Below are positions 1-9,005 of a stretch of 52,844 nucleotides of DNA, in pieces. Made by a program: the position numbers and the translations under genes. The stretch is from Lachnospiraceae bacterium (GTDB lineage: Bacteria > Bacillota > Clostridia > Lachnospirales > Lachnospiraceae). The notes beneath the pieces are model-generated. The model made no database searches and had not been told where the DNA came from. It saw only the letters and a program-made list of their open reading frames with translations. Every line of letters starts with the position of its first letter. The first letter of the stretch is position 1. The stretch is from NCBI GenBank assembly GCA_017518185.1, contig JAFWWB010000011.1, positions 1-52,844 of the forward strand. Direction: 5' to 3'.

Positions 1-1086
1 GGAACAGCCCTTCCTGTATCTTTCGCAGAGCCTGTATACCAGAAGGCCGCAGCCGGTGATCATCAGCGCCTCCAGGATCATGAATACCACATATCCCGGT
101 ATATCCGCACCGGTCAGAAGATAGACCGGCAGGTAAAACACCAGACAGGGTACTATACCGAAGTATATATAATACTTTCCCTCAAAATATGCGTAATCCA
201 GCTGATAGCTGATGCCCGCCTGAAGCCTCTCCACCGGATCGTAGGGATCCGCAAGTCCTGCCAGCTCCGCAGGTGGCTCTTCCTGAAGATAAAGCTGTCC
301 TGCCGCAATGGCATGGGCAAGATCCCTGTATGGATGAAAACCTCCCTCTCCCTGAAGGTACACCTGATGCCTGCTGAGCAGGAATCCGAAGAATAGCAGC
401 ATCAGCACGCCCGTTATCACGATAGAGGCAAAGGGACTTCTGTCCTTCCTCTCTTCGTTAAAAAGCCGTAGGCCCCAAAGTCCGGAAGCGGGTCTGAAGA
501 GATATGCAAAGGAAAACGCCGCCATGACCGCTATCAGCCGCAGTATGCTGATATCCATCCCTGCCTGCTTATTCAGCGTAACGGAGCACAGCACCGCATC
601 ATCGCCTTTAATGCCGCTTATCCGCATGGTGAGGAGCTCCGCCGTCATACCGGAGGGCAGCCAGAGTATATCGTTCTTTCCGTCTGCGCCCCCCATGAGC
701 TTACGCTTCATCAGCCGGTTCTCCTCCCCTTTCGTCACAAGGGGAGTGACGTTACAGGCTTTTGAGCTCAGCTCCGCATACATCTCTCCATTATGTGAAT
801 ACCAGTATTCGGTATCCTCTGCGCAGTAAAGCTTTATCTCCGCATTCCGGATCCTTACCCCTGCAGGCCTCAGATCGATCTGGATCACGTTATTTCCTTC
901 AGCCTCGTTAAGCAGCACACTGCCGTCCGAAAGCCCCGAATGAGCTCCCGCGAAGATCACCGTATCAAGAGGCACCGAAAGTTCCTCGTATCCCCGGCTC
1001 TGCCAGAAGCGGAAATTGAATATGAATATTTCCAGGATAAGCGCGGACAGGATGATGATCCCGGCCGGCTTTAAGATCTTTTTCAT
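1..1086 (-). CDS. Large multi-pass membrane protein, C-terminus beyond window edge
   Basis: Reading leftwards from ATG at 1086 the frame stays open to base 1 (362 codons), so the C-terminal part is missing. Residues about 5-25 form a first membrane helix, followed by a long extracytoplasmic domain of roughly 150 residues, then several membrane helices. The segment containing KYYIYFGIVPCLVFYLPVY matches the equivalent part of the gene just upstream (KYYCYFGVIPCLLFYLPVY), so the two are tandem paralogs. The start lies 15 bases after the stop of that neighbour, with GGAG about 10 bases before the ATG. The architecture (one helix, a beta-rich outer domain, then a polytopic core) suggests a GT-C-like envelope glycosyltransferase or polysaccharide-modifying protein. 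I cannot name its substrate. Confidence 0.8.
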   Translation of the reverse strand, partial: MKKILKPAGIIILSALILEIFIFNFRFWQSRGYEELSVPLDTVIFAGAHSGLSDGSVLLNEAEGNNVIQIDLRPAGVRIRNAEIKLYCAEDTEYWYSHNGEMYAELSSKACNVTPLVTKGEENRLMKRKLMGGADGKNDILWLPSGMTAELLTMRISGIKGDDAVLCSVTLNKQAGMDISILRLIAVMAAFSFAYLFRPASGLWGLRLFNEERKDRSPFASIVITGVLMLLFFGFLLSRHQVYLQGEGGFHPYRDLAHAIAAGQLYLQEEPPAELAGLADPYDPVERLQAGISYQLDYAYFEGKYYIYFGIVPCLVFYLPVYLLTGADIPGYVVFMILEALMITGCGLLVYRLCERYRKGCS

Positions 1087-1101
1087 CAGCTCTGCACTCC
1101 G

Positions 1102-3120
1102 TTACAGTATCCTGAAGGCATGATACATTTTATACCAAAGTTCCGTGTTCCCCTGTTCCAGCGGCGACACAAAGAGAAAGCACATATGATAGACAAAGCA
1201 AGCCACAAACAGGATCAGCAGTACAGCCCTGAGCAGGCCTTCTCCCCCCTTCTCCGCTGCTTCTTCCCTTATCCTCATAACCGCCAGAGCTCCTGCCGCA
1301 AGCAGGGGCAGGCTGAAATCCAGCATGTAATTATATGCCACTCCTGCAAGGAACACTGTCAGCAGCATGGACAGTGCGGAAAGCGCCAGGAGCCATAACA
1401 CCGTCTTTTCCTTCTTTTTACGTCTGAAGCACCACAGTACCGAAAGCACAAACGGATTCGCGGCTATAAGGCCGGAATAGCATCGTGTATAGTAAAAGGT
1501 ACTCTGCCCGAAAGGATCCTGCTTCGCAAAGGCATCCCCCGGGATAAACGGAAACACCGGGGACATCACCGGTCCCCTGAAGAGATACTCGAATACTCCC
1601 GTAAAAAACACATCCGGTGAGACCGCGATATGGGTGCAGTCAAGCACCGTCAGGTTATAGGCGAAGCCGAAATCCGTGATGCTGCCGAAGCGCAGGGCAT
1701 TATATGCCATAAGGAGCACTGCAACAGGTACATAAGGCAGCAGCAGGACTGATGCGGTCTTAATTCCCGGCTTTTTATCCTTAAGCGAAATAAACAGCGG
1801 TACCGCAAGCAGGGAATACAGAGCCAGGTTCGGTCTGCAGCCCACTGCCAGTGCCATACAGAGGCTTCCGATGGCGATAGCCGCATATCTGCCTAATCCT
1901 TTCAGCCCCTCCCCTCTCTGCCACAGGAACAGTCCCCATACACAGAAAGCCAGTCCGCAGACCCTCGGCACATCATGGGCATCCGGCCAGCCCAGTATCC
2001 CCATAAGACCGCTCCCGAGAAAGCACATGGCCGTGAGTACCATAACATACCCCAAGGGTGTCTCCGGGCTTCTCCTCTTCTTCCATTCCCTTACAGCCAT
2101 ATAAAGGCCCGCATATATGAACATGACTGCTGCCATGATCATGATATCATCGCGCAGATGGGCCCCAGTGATCTTATAGACCGGAAGATAGAACAGCAGA
2201 CAGGGTATCACTCCGAAATAGCAGTAATACTTCCCATTGTAATAGGCTGTATCCCAGAGATAATCGGTATCGGGCTCCAGTCCCGCCGCAGTACGCTCCG
2301 TATAGTCATAGGGATTCTGAAGCTCAGCCAGCGCGGCAGGCGCTTCCTCAAGAAGAGACAGGGATCCCGCGTCAAGGGCTTCAGCCAGCTTCTGGTATGG
2401 CATAAAGACATGGGGCAGCTTTACGTAGCCGTCAGCCCCGTTCAATATAAAGGCGGGCAGCAAAAGCGCCGCTCCCAGCAGTACTGCTGTCGCTGTCTCC
2501 CTTTTTACACTTCCGGCATCGCCCTTCCATATCGTACTCCCCGGCCTGAGGCAGTATGCCCCGAACAGCAGTGAAAGTATCATCAGAAAACGTACTGCCG
2601 AAAAGCAGAACGGGTAACGGGGATTCACCGCTATACGCCCGATCCTGATGATCTCTCCCTCTGACGGCAGCATATCAAGCACCACCGCCTTGATACCGCC
2701 TCCGCCGTAGAAATACATATAACGGCTGGCAGGAACATCCTCCCTGTAGACATGTTCCGCCAGCTGCACATAATCGGTATGCCCTTCATCCCGCAGCATC
2801 GGAGTGATATCCAGGACTCCCGATCTTGCCGCTGCGCTGTCCTCTGCCTGAGGCAGCTCTATATCCAGGCGTAAGCTCCGGAAGTCATCCCCCAGTCCGC
2901 CTGACCGGGGCAGATAGAACCTCCCCCCTCCGGCTTCCCTGTCCAGCCTGTAATAACCGTCTCCGAGAGCCTCCGCATTCTCCGTTATCATGTTCTCAAG
3001 AGGATATTCCCGCTCCTGTGAAAACAGGCTCAGCACGCTCCTGATATTGAATACCAGAAGCTCGCAGAGCAGCGCCGCGATAAACAGACACAGATATGTT
3101 TTCTTCTTTCCTTTAACCAT
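1102..3120 (-). CDS. Large multi-pass membrane protein, paralog of the left-hand neighbour
   Basis: This encodes 672 residues. I chose the ATG at 3120 because it overlaps the hemW stop as TGATG, typical of translational coupling; an in-frame ATG at 3138 would lie inside hemW and has no good ribosome binding site. Residues about 8-28 are the first membrane helix, about 30-160 an outer domain, and about 165-670 hold some a dozen hydrophobic segments. The loop after the second helix contains an acidic DYTERTAAG...DTDYLWDTAYYNGKYY segment, which is shared with the paralog. It is probably a GT-C-type integral membrane glycosyltransferase or related envelope enzyme. Only the fold class is suggested; the reaction is unknown. 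It is co-directional with hemW and lepA, so it may be read from the lepA promoter. Confidence 0.82.
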   Translation of the reverse strand: MVKGKKKTYLCLFIAALLCELLVFNIRSVLSLFSQEREYPLENMITENAEALGDGYYRLDREAGGGRFYLPRSGGLGDDFRSLRLDIELPQAEDSAAARSGVLDITPMLRDEGHTDYVQLAEHVYREDVPASRYMYFYGGGGIKAVVLDMLPSEGEIIRIGRIAVNPRYPFCFSAVRFLMILSLLFGAYCLRPGSTIWKGDAGSVKRETATAVLLGAALLLPAFILNGADGYVKLPHVFMPYQKLAEALDAGSLSLLEEAPAALAELQNPYDYTERTAAGLEPDTDYLWDTAYYNGKYYCYFGVIPCLLFYLPVYKITGAHLRDDIMIMAAVMFIYAGLYMAVREWKKRRSPETPLGYVMVLTAMCFLGSGLMGILGWPDAHDVPRVCGLAFCVWGLFLWQRGEGLKGLGRYAAIAIGSLCMALAVGCRPNLALYSLLAVPLFISLKDKKPGIKTASVLLLPYVPVAVLLMAYNALRFGSITDFGFAYNLTVLDCTHIAVSPDVFFTGVFEYLFRGPVMSPVFPFIPGDAFAKQDPFGQSTFYYTRCYSGLIAANPFVLSVLWCFRRKKKEKTVLWLLALSALSMLLTVFLAGVAYNYMLDFSLPLLAAGALAVMRIREEAAEKGGEGLLRAVLLILFVACFVYHMCFLFVSPLEQGNTELWYKMYHAFRIL

Positions 3121-4265
3121 CACACATATCCCGACCATACATAGTTGGCCAGATCTCTCCCCCTGCCGCTCAGGGCTATGTTCTCTCCTTTTTTTATAAG
3201 CAGCCCTTCATCAAGCATCTTCTCCGTCCATTCCAAATAACATGATGCATCCGCCCCGTATTCCTTCTCAAGCTCCTTTATGTCTACTCCCAGGTTAAGC
3301 CTCAGGCCCAGGAATATAGCTTCGCTCAGTTCTTCCTCCGCCGTAAGATACTCCCTGTCCTTCCTTATATCTTCTGCCTCCAGGTATTCCTTCATGTCGG
3401 ATGTATTCTTATACCTGAAGTTACCCAGACAGGATGCGGCCCCAAGCCCGAACCCCAGATAATCCTCCCTGAGCCAGTATTTCAGGTTATGCCTGCACTC
3501 ATATCCTTCCCTGGCATAGTTAGAGATCTCGTACTGGGCATATCCGGCTTCTGCAAGCCTTTCCGCCCCTCTAACGACCATAAGCCGTTCCTCTTCCTCG
3601 GAAGGCAGCAGGGACTGGGTACCGCCCTTTGCCCTGATGTCGTCGGCTCCGTGGTATCTGCCGTAAAAGGCTGTTCCTTCTTCTATGATGAGGCTGTATA
3701 CGGAAATATGCTCCGGCGATAGTCCGATAGCCTTATCCAGCGTCTCGGACCAGACTTCTTTTGTCTGCCCGGGAAGCCCTGTCATAAGATCCAGATTTAT
3801 ATTCTCAAAGCCTGCTCTCCTCGCAGCTTCAAAGCATTCGGAGATATCTCCGCTCCTGTGTATACGCCCCAGCAGCTTAAGCTCATCATCGTTAAAGCTC
3901 TGGGCTCCGAAGCTTATGCGGTTTATGCCTGCCTCACGGTATAGCGCAAGCTTCTCTTCCGTCACCGTGCCGGGATTGGCCTCTATGCTTATCTCCGCAT
4001 CAGCGGTCACTATGCAGCTTTTCTTTATCTGTTCCAGGATCCGGACAATATCTGCCGCCTCCGGAACCGACGGTGTTCCGCCTCCAATAAAGATGCTGTC
4101 TACGGTCTGACCCTCAGAGACTGCACTCCCGTCAGCTATTTCTTTAAGCAGACGCCCGGTATAAGCTTTTTTCAGCTCATCCCCTGCAGGAAAGGATAAA
4201 AAATCACAGTATGCGCACTTTCGCACGCAGAAAGGTATATGGACGTATATCCCCTTATTCTTCAT
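3120..4265 (-). CDS. hemW: Radical SAM heme chaperone HemW (formerly coproporphyrinogen oxidase-like)
   Basis: The protein has 381 residues, the usual length for HemW. The radical SAM cluster motif CX3CX2C is visible near the N-terminus as CVRKCAYC (residues about 12-19), in the family context [16 protein letters not shown]. Downstream are the GGGTPS motif (about 62-67), SIEANPG and RISFGAQSF, all typical of the HemN/HemW superfamily. HemW binds heme and delivers it to respiratory enzymes; it lacks the N-terminal extension of true oxygen-independent coproporphyrinogen oxidase HemN. The start overlaps the end of lepA by 11 bases, the conserved lepA-hemW arrangement of Firmicutes. Assignment to HemW rather than HemN rests on length, the CX3CX2C context and the lepA link. 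Confidence 0.93.
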   Translation of the reverse strand: MKNKGIYVHIPFCVRKCAYCDFLSFPAGDELKKAYTGRLLKEIADGSAVSEGQTVDSIFIGGGTPSVPEAADIVRILEQIKKSCIVTADAEISIEANPGTVTEEKLALYREAGINRISFGAQSFNDDELKLLGRIHRSGDISECFEAARRAGFENINLDLMTGLPGQTKEVWSETLDKAIGLSPEHISVYSLIIEEGTAFYGRYHGADDIRAKGGTQSLLPSEEEERLMVVRGAERLAEAGYAQYEISNYAREGYECRHNLKYWLREDYLGFGLGAASCLGNFRYKNTSDMKEYLEAEDIRKDREYLTAEEELSEAIFLGLRLNLGVDIKELEKEYGADASCYLEWTEKMLDEGLLIKKGENIALSGRGRDLANYVWSGYV

Positions 4266-6063
4266 CCAGCTTGAGCACGCTCATGAACGCGCTCTGGGGG
4301 ATCTCCACATTGCCTATCTGCCTCATGCGCTTTTTGCCTTCTTTCTGCTTTTCCAGCAGCTTCTTCTTTCTCGTTATATCACCGCCGTAGCACTTGGCCA
4401 GCACGTCCTTGCGCATGGCCTTGACCGTCTCCCTGGCGATGACCTTGCCCCCCACAGCCGCCTGTATGGGAATTTCGAAAAGATGCCTGGGGATCTCGTC
4501 CTTGAGCCTCTCGCACATGCGCCTTCCTCTCTCGTAGGCGCTGTCGGAATGTACTATAAAGGAAAGGGCATCCACTTCTTCCTTGTTTATCAGTATATCC
4601 AGCTTCACCAGCTTCGAGGTCTCGTAGGCCTTCATCTCATAATCGAAGGAAGCATATCCCTTGGATCTCGACTTAAGAGCATCAAAGAAATCATATATTA
4701 TCTCATTAAGGGGCAGCTCATATTTAAGCAGCGCCCTGTTGGCTTCTATATACTCCATGGACAGATAGCGTCCGCGGCGCTCCTGGCAGAGCTCCATTAT
4801 GGAACCTATGAAATCCTTGGTCACCATGATCTCTGCGGAAACGATGGGTTCCTCCATATGGTCTATCTCCGACGGATCCGGCAGATTGGAGGGATTGGTA
4901 AGCTCTATCACATCCCCGTTGGTCTTATACACTTTGTATACAACGCCGGGAGCCGTGGTCACCAGATCAAGATCATATTCCCTCTCCAGCCTCTCCTGAA
5001 CTACTTCCAGATGAAGCAGCCCCAGGAAGCCGCAGCGGAAGCCGAAGCCAAGGGCCACGGAGGTCTCGGGTTCGTAGAAGAGGGATGCATCGTTAAGCGT
5101 CAGCTTCTCCAGCGCATCCTTAAGATCGGGATACTTCGCTCCGTCTGCCGGATAAAGGCCGCAGTATACCATGCTCTGCACCTTCTTATATCCCGGAAGC
5201 GCCTCTGCGCAGGGTCTGTCGGCCTCTGTCACCGTATCACCCACCGCCGTATCCTTCACATTCTTTATGGAGGCGGCAAGGTAGCCTACCATGCCGGCGC
5301 TGAGCTCCTCGCAGGGGATGAACTGTCCTGCGCCGAACCAGCCCACTTCAACCACTTCGGCTACGGCTCCGGTGGCCATCATCTTAACCCTGGTCCCCTT
5401 CCTGACCTTTCCGTCCATGATACGCATAAAAACGATGACTCCCTTATAGGAATCATAGACCGAATCAAAGATCAGGGCCTTTAAGGGCGCATCCGCATCT
5501 CCCTTGGGAGCAGGCACCTTCTCGACCACTGCCTCCAGCACCTCTTCTATACCTATGCCGTTCTTCGCGCTGATCAGAGGGGCATCCTGAGCCTCCAGCC
5601 CGATGACATCCTCTATCTCATCTTTTACACGTTCAGGTTCCGCGCTTGGCAGGTCTATCTTATTAATGACCGGAAAGACCTCCAGGTCATGATCCAGCGC
5701 AAGGTAGACATTGGCCAGCGTCTGGGCCTCTATACCCTGTGCCGCGTCAACCACAAGTATGGCGCCGTCGCAGGCAGCCAGGGCGCGGCTCACCTCATAA
5801 TTAAAGTCCACGTGTCCCGGTGTATCTATAAGGTTAAGGATATATTCCTTACCGTCTTTAGCCTTGTATATGGTACGCACGGCCTGGGCCTTGATGGTGA
5901 TACCCCTCTCACGCTCCAGATCCATATTGTCCAGCACCTGCTCCTGCATCTCACGTTCCGTCAGCAGTCCCGTTTTTTCTATTATACGGTCCGCCAGTGT
6001 GGATTTGCCGTGGTCTATATGCGCAACTATACAGAAATTCCTTATCCGTTCCTGATCGTTCAT
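4255..6063 (-). CDS. lepA: Elongation factor 4 (LepA), ribosome back-translocase GTPase
   Basis: At 602 residues this is a full-length LepA. The GTPase motifs are all visible: G1 [13 protein letters not shown] (residues about 14-26), G3 DTPGHVDF, G4 [10 protein letters not shown], and G5 SAKNGIG. The C-terminal domain specific to LepA ends with the basic segment [20 protein letters not shown], a family signature. LepA binds the ribosome and promotes back-translocation or helps in assembly and recovery under ionic or cold stress. The ATG at 6063 follows AAGGGAAAGGA. A leader of about 75 bases carrying a REP-like repeat separates it from a likely promoter at 6148-6176. hemW follows with an 11-base overlap, so the two are translationally coupled. 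Confidence 0.97.
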   Translation of the reverse strand: MNDQERIRNFCIVAHIDHGKSTLADRIIEKTGLLTEREMQEQVLDNMDLERERGITIKAQAVRTIYKAKDGKEYILNLIDTPGHVDFNYEVSRALAACDGAILVVDAAQGIEAQTLANVYLALDHDLEVFPVINKIDLPSAEPERVKDEIEDVIGLEAQDAPLISAKNGIGIEEVLEAVVEKVPAPKGDADAPLKALIFDSVYDSYKGVIVFMRIMDGKVRKGTRVKMMATGAVAEVVEVGWFGAGQFIPCEELSAGMVGYLAASIKNVKDTAVGDTVTEADRPCAEALPGYKKVQSMVYCGLYPADGAKYPDLKDALEKLTLNDASLFYEPETSVALGFGFRCGFLGLLHLEVVQERLEREYDLDLVTTAPGVVYKVYKTNGDVIELTNPSNLPDPSEIDHMEEPIVSAEIMVTKDFIGSIMELCQERRGRYLSMEYIEANRALLKYELPLNEIIYDFFDALKSRSKGYASFDYEMKAYETSKLVKLDILINKEEVDALSFIVHSDSAYERGRRMCERLKDEIPRHLFEIPIQAAVGGKVIARETVKAMRKDVLAKCYGGDITRKKKLLEKQKEGKKRMRQIGNVEIPQSAFMSVLKLDEE

Positions 6064-6091
6064 TACATTCCTTTCCCTTCAGATACTTCCA

Positions 6092-6139
6092 TGTCATTCC
6101 GAGCGTAGTCCGCGCAGCGGACGCAGTCGAGGAATCTTC
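6092..6139. repeat. REP-like palindromic repeat, family copy 1
   Basis: The sequence begins TGTCATTCCGAGCG and ends GTCGAGGAATCTTC, with an inner GC-rich palindrome (GTCCGCGCAGCGGAC). The same termini recur at 7157-7260, 10521-10732 and 13086-13221. This copy differs from the others by sitting in the 5' leader of lepA rather than at a gene end. Confidence 0.85.
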
Positions 6140-6147
6140 CCCGCAAC

Positions 6148-6176
6148 ATAATATAAAACCTGCGAATATTTATCAA
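6148..6176 (-). promoter_or_regulatory. Predicted promoter of lepA-hemW
   Basis: On the minus strand TTGATA (6176-6171) and TATTAT (6153-6148) are separated by exactly 17 bases. Each box matches the sigma-A consensus at five of six positions. The predicted transcript would start near 6141 and carry the REP-like repeat in the lepA leader. Confidence 0.6.
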
Positions 6177-6195
6177 GCAAAAAATAATTTTTCAC

Positions 6196-6224
6196 TTGAC
6201 AATAGTCATTCCGTATCATACAAT
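6196..6224 (+). promoter_or_regulatory. Predicted promoter of rpsT
   Basis: A perfect TTGACA (6196-6201) is followed after 17 bases by TACAAT (6219-6224). The start of transcription would be near 6231, leaving a leader of about 85 bases ahead of the rpsT start codon. It is divergent to the lepA promoter, with about 20 bases between the -35 boxes. Confidence 0.8.
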
Positions 6225-6315
6225 CTCTTTTGTGTCTGTACAGACTGTCCGTGTCCGGCTCTGGCAGATACGGGAGGATTTTGGTTATATATAGTGATTC
6301 AGGAGGTACAGGGAC

Positions 6316-6579
6316 TTGGCAAACATCAAATCTGCAAAGAAAAGGATACTTGTCAGCCAGACCAGAGCCGAGAGAAACAAGGCTGTCCGTTCCGGAGTAA
6401 AGACCGCTGTTAAGAAGGTTCATGCAGCGATCGAAGCAGGAGACAAGGCAGCAGCACAGGAAGCTCTTCTTGCAGCCACCAGCACCATCGATAAGGCCTG
6501 CACAAAGGGTGTATACCACAAGAACAACGCTTCCAGAAAGATCTCCCGTCTCAGTCTGTCCGTAAACAAGATGGCCTAA
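6316..6579 (+). CDS. rpsT: 30S ribosomal protein S20
   Basis: The 87-residue basic protein begins (M)ANIKSAKKRI and shows the alternating basic helices of S20, a primary 16S rRNA-binding protein of the small subunit. The start codon is TTG at 6316, placed 9 bases after a perfect AGGAGG (6301-6306); no ATG is available at the conserved N-terminus. A UUG start is also known for S20 in other bacteria, where it limits synthesis. The gene has its own strong promoter and its own terminator, and is convergent with nothing. Divergent placement next to lepA is common in Firmicutes. Confidence 0.97.
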   Translation: MANIKSAKKRILVSQTRAERNKAVRSGVKTAVKKVHAAIEAGDKAAAQEALLAATSTIDKACTKGVYHKNNASRKISRLSLSVNKMA

Positions 6580-6603
6580 GACTGCTAAAATAGTTGATCT
6601 GAA

Positions 6604-6637
6604 CACACCGGGTACCGTCATGCCCGGTGCGTTTTTG
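6604..6637 (+). terminator. Intrinsic terminator of rpsT
   Basis: CACCGGG (6606-6612) and CCCGGTG (6623-6629) form a seven-pair stem with a ten-base loop. It is followed by GCG and five T residues (6632-6636). Confidence 0.88.
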
Positions 6638-6657
6638 TATATTCGAAAGGACACGCT

Positions 6658-7080
6658 ATGCGCCGCAGAGTTAATGCTTACCTGAAATACATCGATTCCA
6701 TACTGTCACACGATATACCTGTGACCTCTTCCTTTGATGCCTCGGGAGAATATCCCGACCGTGATGTGAAGGATACCATACCCACCCGCTCCGACTATGA
6801 ACGGCTGCTGATGACCCATCTGCAGCAGACAGCCTTCTTCCAGCACGAACGTCTGGTCCATCTCATCGTTACGGTGCTCTTTGCCCTGCTCTGCTTCATG
6901 ACCTTCTGCCTTATGGTCATTGAGCTTTTGAACGACCGTTTCCAGCCCGCATTACTGGCGCTCTTTCTGCTCCTTCTGGTGCTTCTGGTACCCTATATCA
7001 TGCATTATTATCTTCTGGAGAACAGCGTACAGAAAATGTACGCCCAGTATGACGAACTGCTGAAGCAGATCCGCCGGTAA
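6658..7080 (+). CDS. Small two-helix membrane protein of unknown function
   Basis: This encodes 140 residues from ATG at 6658, preceded by GAAAGGA. Residues 1-65 are hydrophilic and predicted cytoplasmic. Two long hydrophobic segments follow at about 67-90 (LIVTVLFALLCFMTFCLMVI) and 95-115, separated by a very short turn. A charged C-terminal tail (about 116-140) looks helical. It begins 20 bases after the rpsT terminator, so it may be read by leakage or from a weak promoter I cannot see. I do not recognise a family. Codon use resembles its neighbours, and the position-specific pattern of hydrophobic and charged residues supports a real gene. Confidence 0.75.
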   Translation: MRRRVNAYLKYIDSILSHDIPVTSSFDASGEYPDRDVKDTIPTRSDYERLLMTHLQQTAFFQHERLVHLIVTVLFALLCFMTFCLMVIELLNDRFQPALLALFLLLLVLLVPYIMHYYLLENSVQKMYAQYDELLKQIRR

Positions 7081-7156
7081 ATATCTGTCATCCCTCTTTC
7101 GCGGCCAATCCACTTTTTTTCTCATTCAAAACGAAAGCTGCTCTACCGCTTTACCC

Positions 7157-7260
7157 TTGTCATCCCGAGCGAGCAAAGCTGCTTTTCCTTTGTCATCCCG
7201 AGCGAGCAAAGCTGCTTTTCCTTTGTCACCCCGAGCGAGCGGAGCGAGTCGAGGGATCTT
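7157..7260. repeat. REP-like repeat array, family copy 2 (three partial units)
   Basis: Two nearly identical tandem units of about 37 bases starting TTGTCATCCCGAGCGAGC are followed by one complete unit ending GAGTCGAGGGATCTT. The array abuts the stop codon of the DUF1836 gene at 7259. The reading frames it opens on both strands encode only repeat-derived peptides. Confidence 0.88.
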
Positions 7261-7885
7261 ACTTCTTCCCCTTCTTATCCTTCTTCTCGTTCTTCTCTTT
7301 ATACCCGTCAATGATCTTCTCGATCATCAGCTTCTTAACATAAACGTCAAACGCCAGCATGCATATGAATGAAAACAGCTGCAGGAACTCCTGTTCATCG
7401 CCCTCTTCCGCATCCTTAAATGCTTCTGCAGAGGCACGGTACTTTTTCATAACGTCCTCCTTGAGTCCCTCCAGCTGGGCATTGCCCATAGCCGTAGCCT
7501 CCTCATAAATGGAAGCGATGGTCATATCCCCATCCTTGCCGAAATACCTTTCCGTAAGGGGGCCCAGCATATCCTGTATATCGCTGATGGACAGGATATT
7601 CTTGAAATAATAGATAAAGATCAGGATAAGGATATGCTCCTTGCCGTACTTTTTCTTTTCAGGGGGCGGGAGCAGCCTGTTCTTGGCATAGTTATTTATC
7701 ATGGTCTTGGTGATGATCCGTTCATCCCCCTGGTGCCTGGCCGTGTTCTTAAGCCTTTTGTCCAGAAATGCCGTCACCTGGTCTACATATAACTCTATGC
7801 CGGGGATGTCGCCCGGCTTGATAAAATCCACCCTGTCAAGGCTGGCCATTATTGAATTGATAAGATCTTCTGGATCAAGTGTCAT
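7259..7885 (-). CDS. DUF1836 domain-containing protein
   Basis: This encodes 208 residues and resembles DUF1836 proteins of Firmicutes: an N-terminal segment with GDIPGIELYVDQVTAFLD, a helix-turn-helix-like stretch with ITKTMINNYAKNRLLPPPE (residues about 57-75), then helices around EHILILIFIYYFKNILSISD. The ITKTMINNY(A/V)K..L motif is reminiscent of MerR-like DNA-binding winged helices, so a regulatory role is plausible but unproven. A Lys-rich tail (KEKNEKKDKKGKK) ends exactly at the REP-like array. It follows the gene 7886-8686 with no gap, so the two are probably co-transcribed. The target is unknown. Confidence 0.85.
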   Translation of the reverse strand: MTLDPEDLINSIMASLDRVDFIKPGDIPGIELYVDQVTAFLDKRLKNTARHQGDERIITKTMINNYAKNRLLPPPEKKKYGKEHILILIFIYYFKNILSISDIQDMLGPLTERYFGKDGDMTIASIYEEATAMGNAQLEGLKEDVMKKYRASAEAFKDAEEGDEQEFLQLFSFICMLAFDVYVKKLMIEKIIDGYKEKNEKKDKKGKK

Positions 7886-8686
7886 TTATCCGTTAATCTC
7901 CATTACGCTCATGGGATCCGCTTCATTTCCCTCATACTGTATCCGGTAATTAAAGCGTGCCCCTTCTTCAAAAAACACCATGACAGCAGCTCCGCCGTAG
8001 ACCCTGTCTCCTTCGCTGACGAGAGCCTTTGCATTCCCGCTGTAAATACTTATATAACCGTTCTCATGATCGATGGTTATCACCGTGCGGCCCTTCTCAT
8101 CATAGCTCACCCCGGTAACATTCCCCGTAGCCGCTGCTATTACATAAGCGCCTTCCGAAAGTCGTATATACACTCCGGGGCCCTTTTCACCGTCATCCTC
8201 TGTCTCCGCGTCATCTTCCTGATAGTCATCCGCCACCGCCACTTCTCCTGCTCCGTGATCCGGCAGCTCTTCCCCGTCCTCTTCTTCTGCCGGATCTTCT
8301 GCCTCTGCATCCTGTTCGATCATACTGCCTCCCTTAACGGGATACAGCGTCGGGACAAAAGTTCTGGCAGCCTCAGCTTTTATGCCGTCCAGTTCTTCGC
8401 TCTTGGAATTCAGCGCAGTGCTTAAGGCCTCATTCTCCTTCCGGAGATTCTCCTTCTCCTCTGTCATATCCGCCAGCGACTGGTTTGCCGCCAGAAGATT
8501 TTCCCGCAGAACAGCAGCTGTTCCCGCAGTCTCCGCATAGGCCTTTCTGTCTTCCTCTATGGTATTGAACTGGTATATCAACAGTGCCAGGGCGGCTACG
8601 AGAAAAACAGCCATGACCAGCGCCAGCACCAGAAAAGGCGGCAGGTTTCCGCTCTCTTCCGATTTATTATCCTCATTTTCCCACAT
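7886..8686 (-). CDS. Membrane-anchored protein with coiled coil and degenerate LytM/M23-like domain
   Basis: The protein has 266 residues: a short cytoplasmic tail, one membrane helix (about 18-40), a coiled coil (about 42-100), an acidic linker (about 120-165) and a C-terminal beta domain (about 170-266) with GVYIRLSEGAYVIAAATGNVT, ITIDHENGYISIYSGN and VYGGAAVMVFF. The last pattern follows the beta-sheet of LytM/M23 endopeptidases (the family has HxxxD and HxH zinc ligands), but here the zinc ligands are lacking except for a lone IDHENGY. It is therefore probably a non-catalytic relative, like the EnvC or SpoIIQ type of regulator or scaffold of cell wall enzymes. No ribosome binding site precedes the ATG at 8686, and a likely -10 box lies only 8 bases upstream, so the messenger may be leaderless. 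The assignment to the fold is my inference. Confidence 0.75.
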   Translation of the reverse strand: MWENEDNKSEESGNLPPFLVLALVMAVFLVAALALLIYQFNTIEEDRKAYAETAGTAAVLRENLLAANQSLADMTEEKENLRKENEALSTALNSKSEELDGIKAEAARTFVPTLYPVKGGSMIEQDAEAEDPAEEEDGEELPDHGAGEVAVADDYQEDDAETEDDGEKGPGVYIRLSEGAYVIAAATGNVTGVSYDEKGRTVITIDHENGYISIYSGNAKALVSEGDRVYGGAAVMVFFEEGARFNYRIQYEGNEADPMSVMEING

Positions 8687-8693
8687 GAGCTAC

Positions 8694-8702
8694 ATTATAT
8701 CA
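8694..8702 (-). promoter_or_regulatory. Extended -10 promoter of the LytM-like gene
   Basis: On the minus strand TGATATAAT (8702-8694) is an extended -10 element (TGN plus a perfect TATAAT). The -35 region is poor. Transcription would begin at about 8687, directly at the ATG of the gene. Confidence 0.5.
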
Positions 8703-8729
8703 CACTTGGATATTTTTTACAGTTTTTTC

Positions 8730-8758
8730 TTTACTTTTAATTTGAGCTGTGATATATT
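8730..8758 (+). promoter_or_regulatory. Predicted promoter of the cold shock gene
   Basis: TTTACT (8730-8735) and TATATT (8753-8758) lie 17 bases apart. A small palindrome, TGTCATTTTTGACA (8764-8777), follows at the expected start of transcription and could form a 5' hairpin or serve as an operator. Confidence 0.5.
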
Positions 8759-8804
8759 ATCCCTGTCATTTTTGACACAATCATTTTTTTGGAGGTACTA
8801 AACT

Positions 8805-9005
8805 ATGCAGGGTACAGTAAAGTGGTTCAATGCCCAGAAGGGATACGGATTCATCTCCACCCCCGACGGAAAGGATGTGTTCGTACACTTTTCCAAGATC
8901 ATTGAGGACGGCTTCAAGACATTGAACGACGGACAGGCAGTAGAGTTTGACATCGAGCCCGACGGCCCCAAGGGTCCCCAGGCTATCAACGTCAAGAAGA
9001 TCTGA
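8805..9005 (+). CDS. CspA-family cold shock protein (RNA chaperone)
   Basis: This 66-residue protein is the standard length for the family. RNP1 is visible as KGYGFIS (residues about 13-19) and RNP2 as VFVHFS (about 26-31), the aromatic nucleic-acid-binding face of the five-stranded OB barrel. Such proteins melt RNA secondary structure after cold shock or during growth transitions. A strong GGAGGT site lies 8 bases before the ATG. The gene is monocistronic: its own promoter is upstream and a strong hairpin terminator lies at 9121-9147, giving a 3' untranslated region of about 130 bases. I leave the gene letter open, because Clostridia carry several paralogs. Confidence 0.96.
   Translation: MQGTVKWFNAQKGYGFISTPDGKDVFVHFSKIIEDGFKTLNDGQAVEFDIEPDGPKGPQAINVKKI

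Noticed and set aside
4483-5484. 333-codon open frame on the plus strand
   Set aside because: It is entirely antisense to lepA, has no family resemblance and its composition (His, Leu, Gly-rich) is the mirror of lepA codons.
6094-6654. 186-codon minus-strand frame across rpsT
   Set aside because: It is antisense to rpsT and its terminator, and begins in the terminator stem. The rpsT frame has promoter, binding site and clear homology.
7126-7372. Open frames on both strands across the repeats (peptides with LLARDDKGKAA or SSRASKAAF units)
   Set aside because: They are translations of the REP-like repeat units and carry no start signals.
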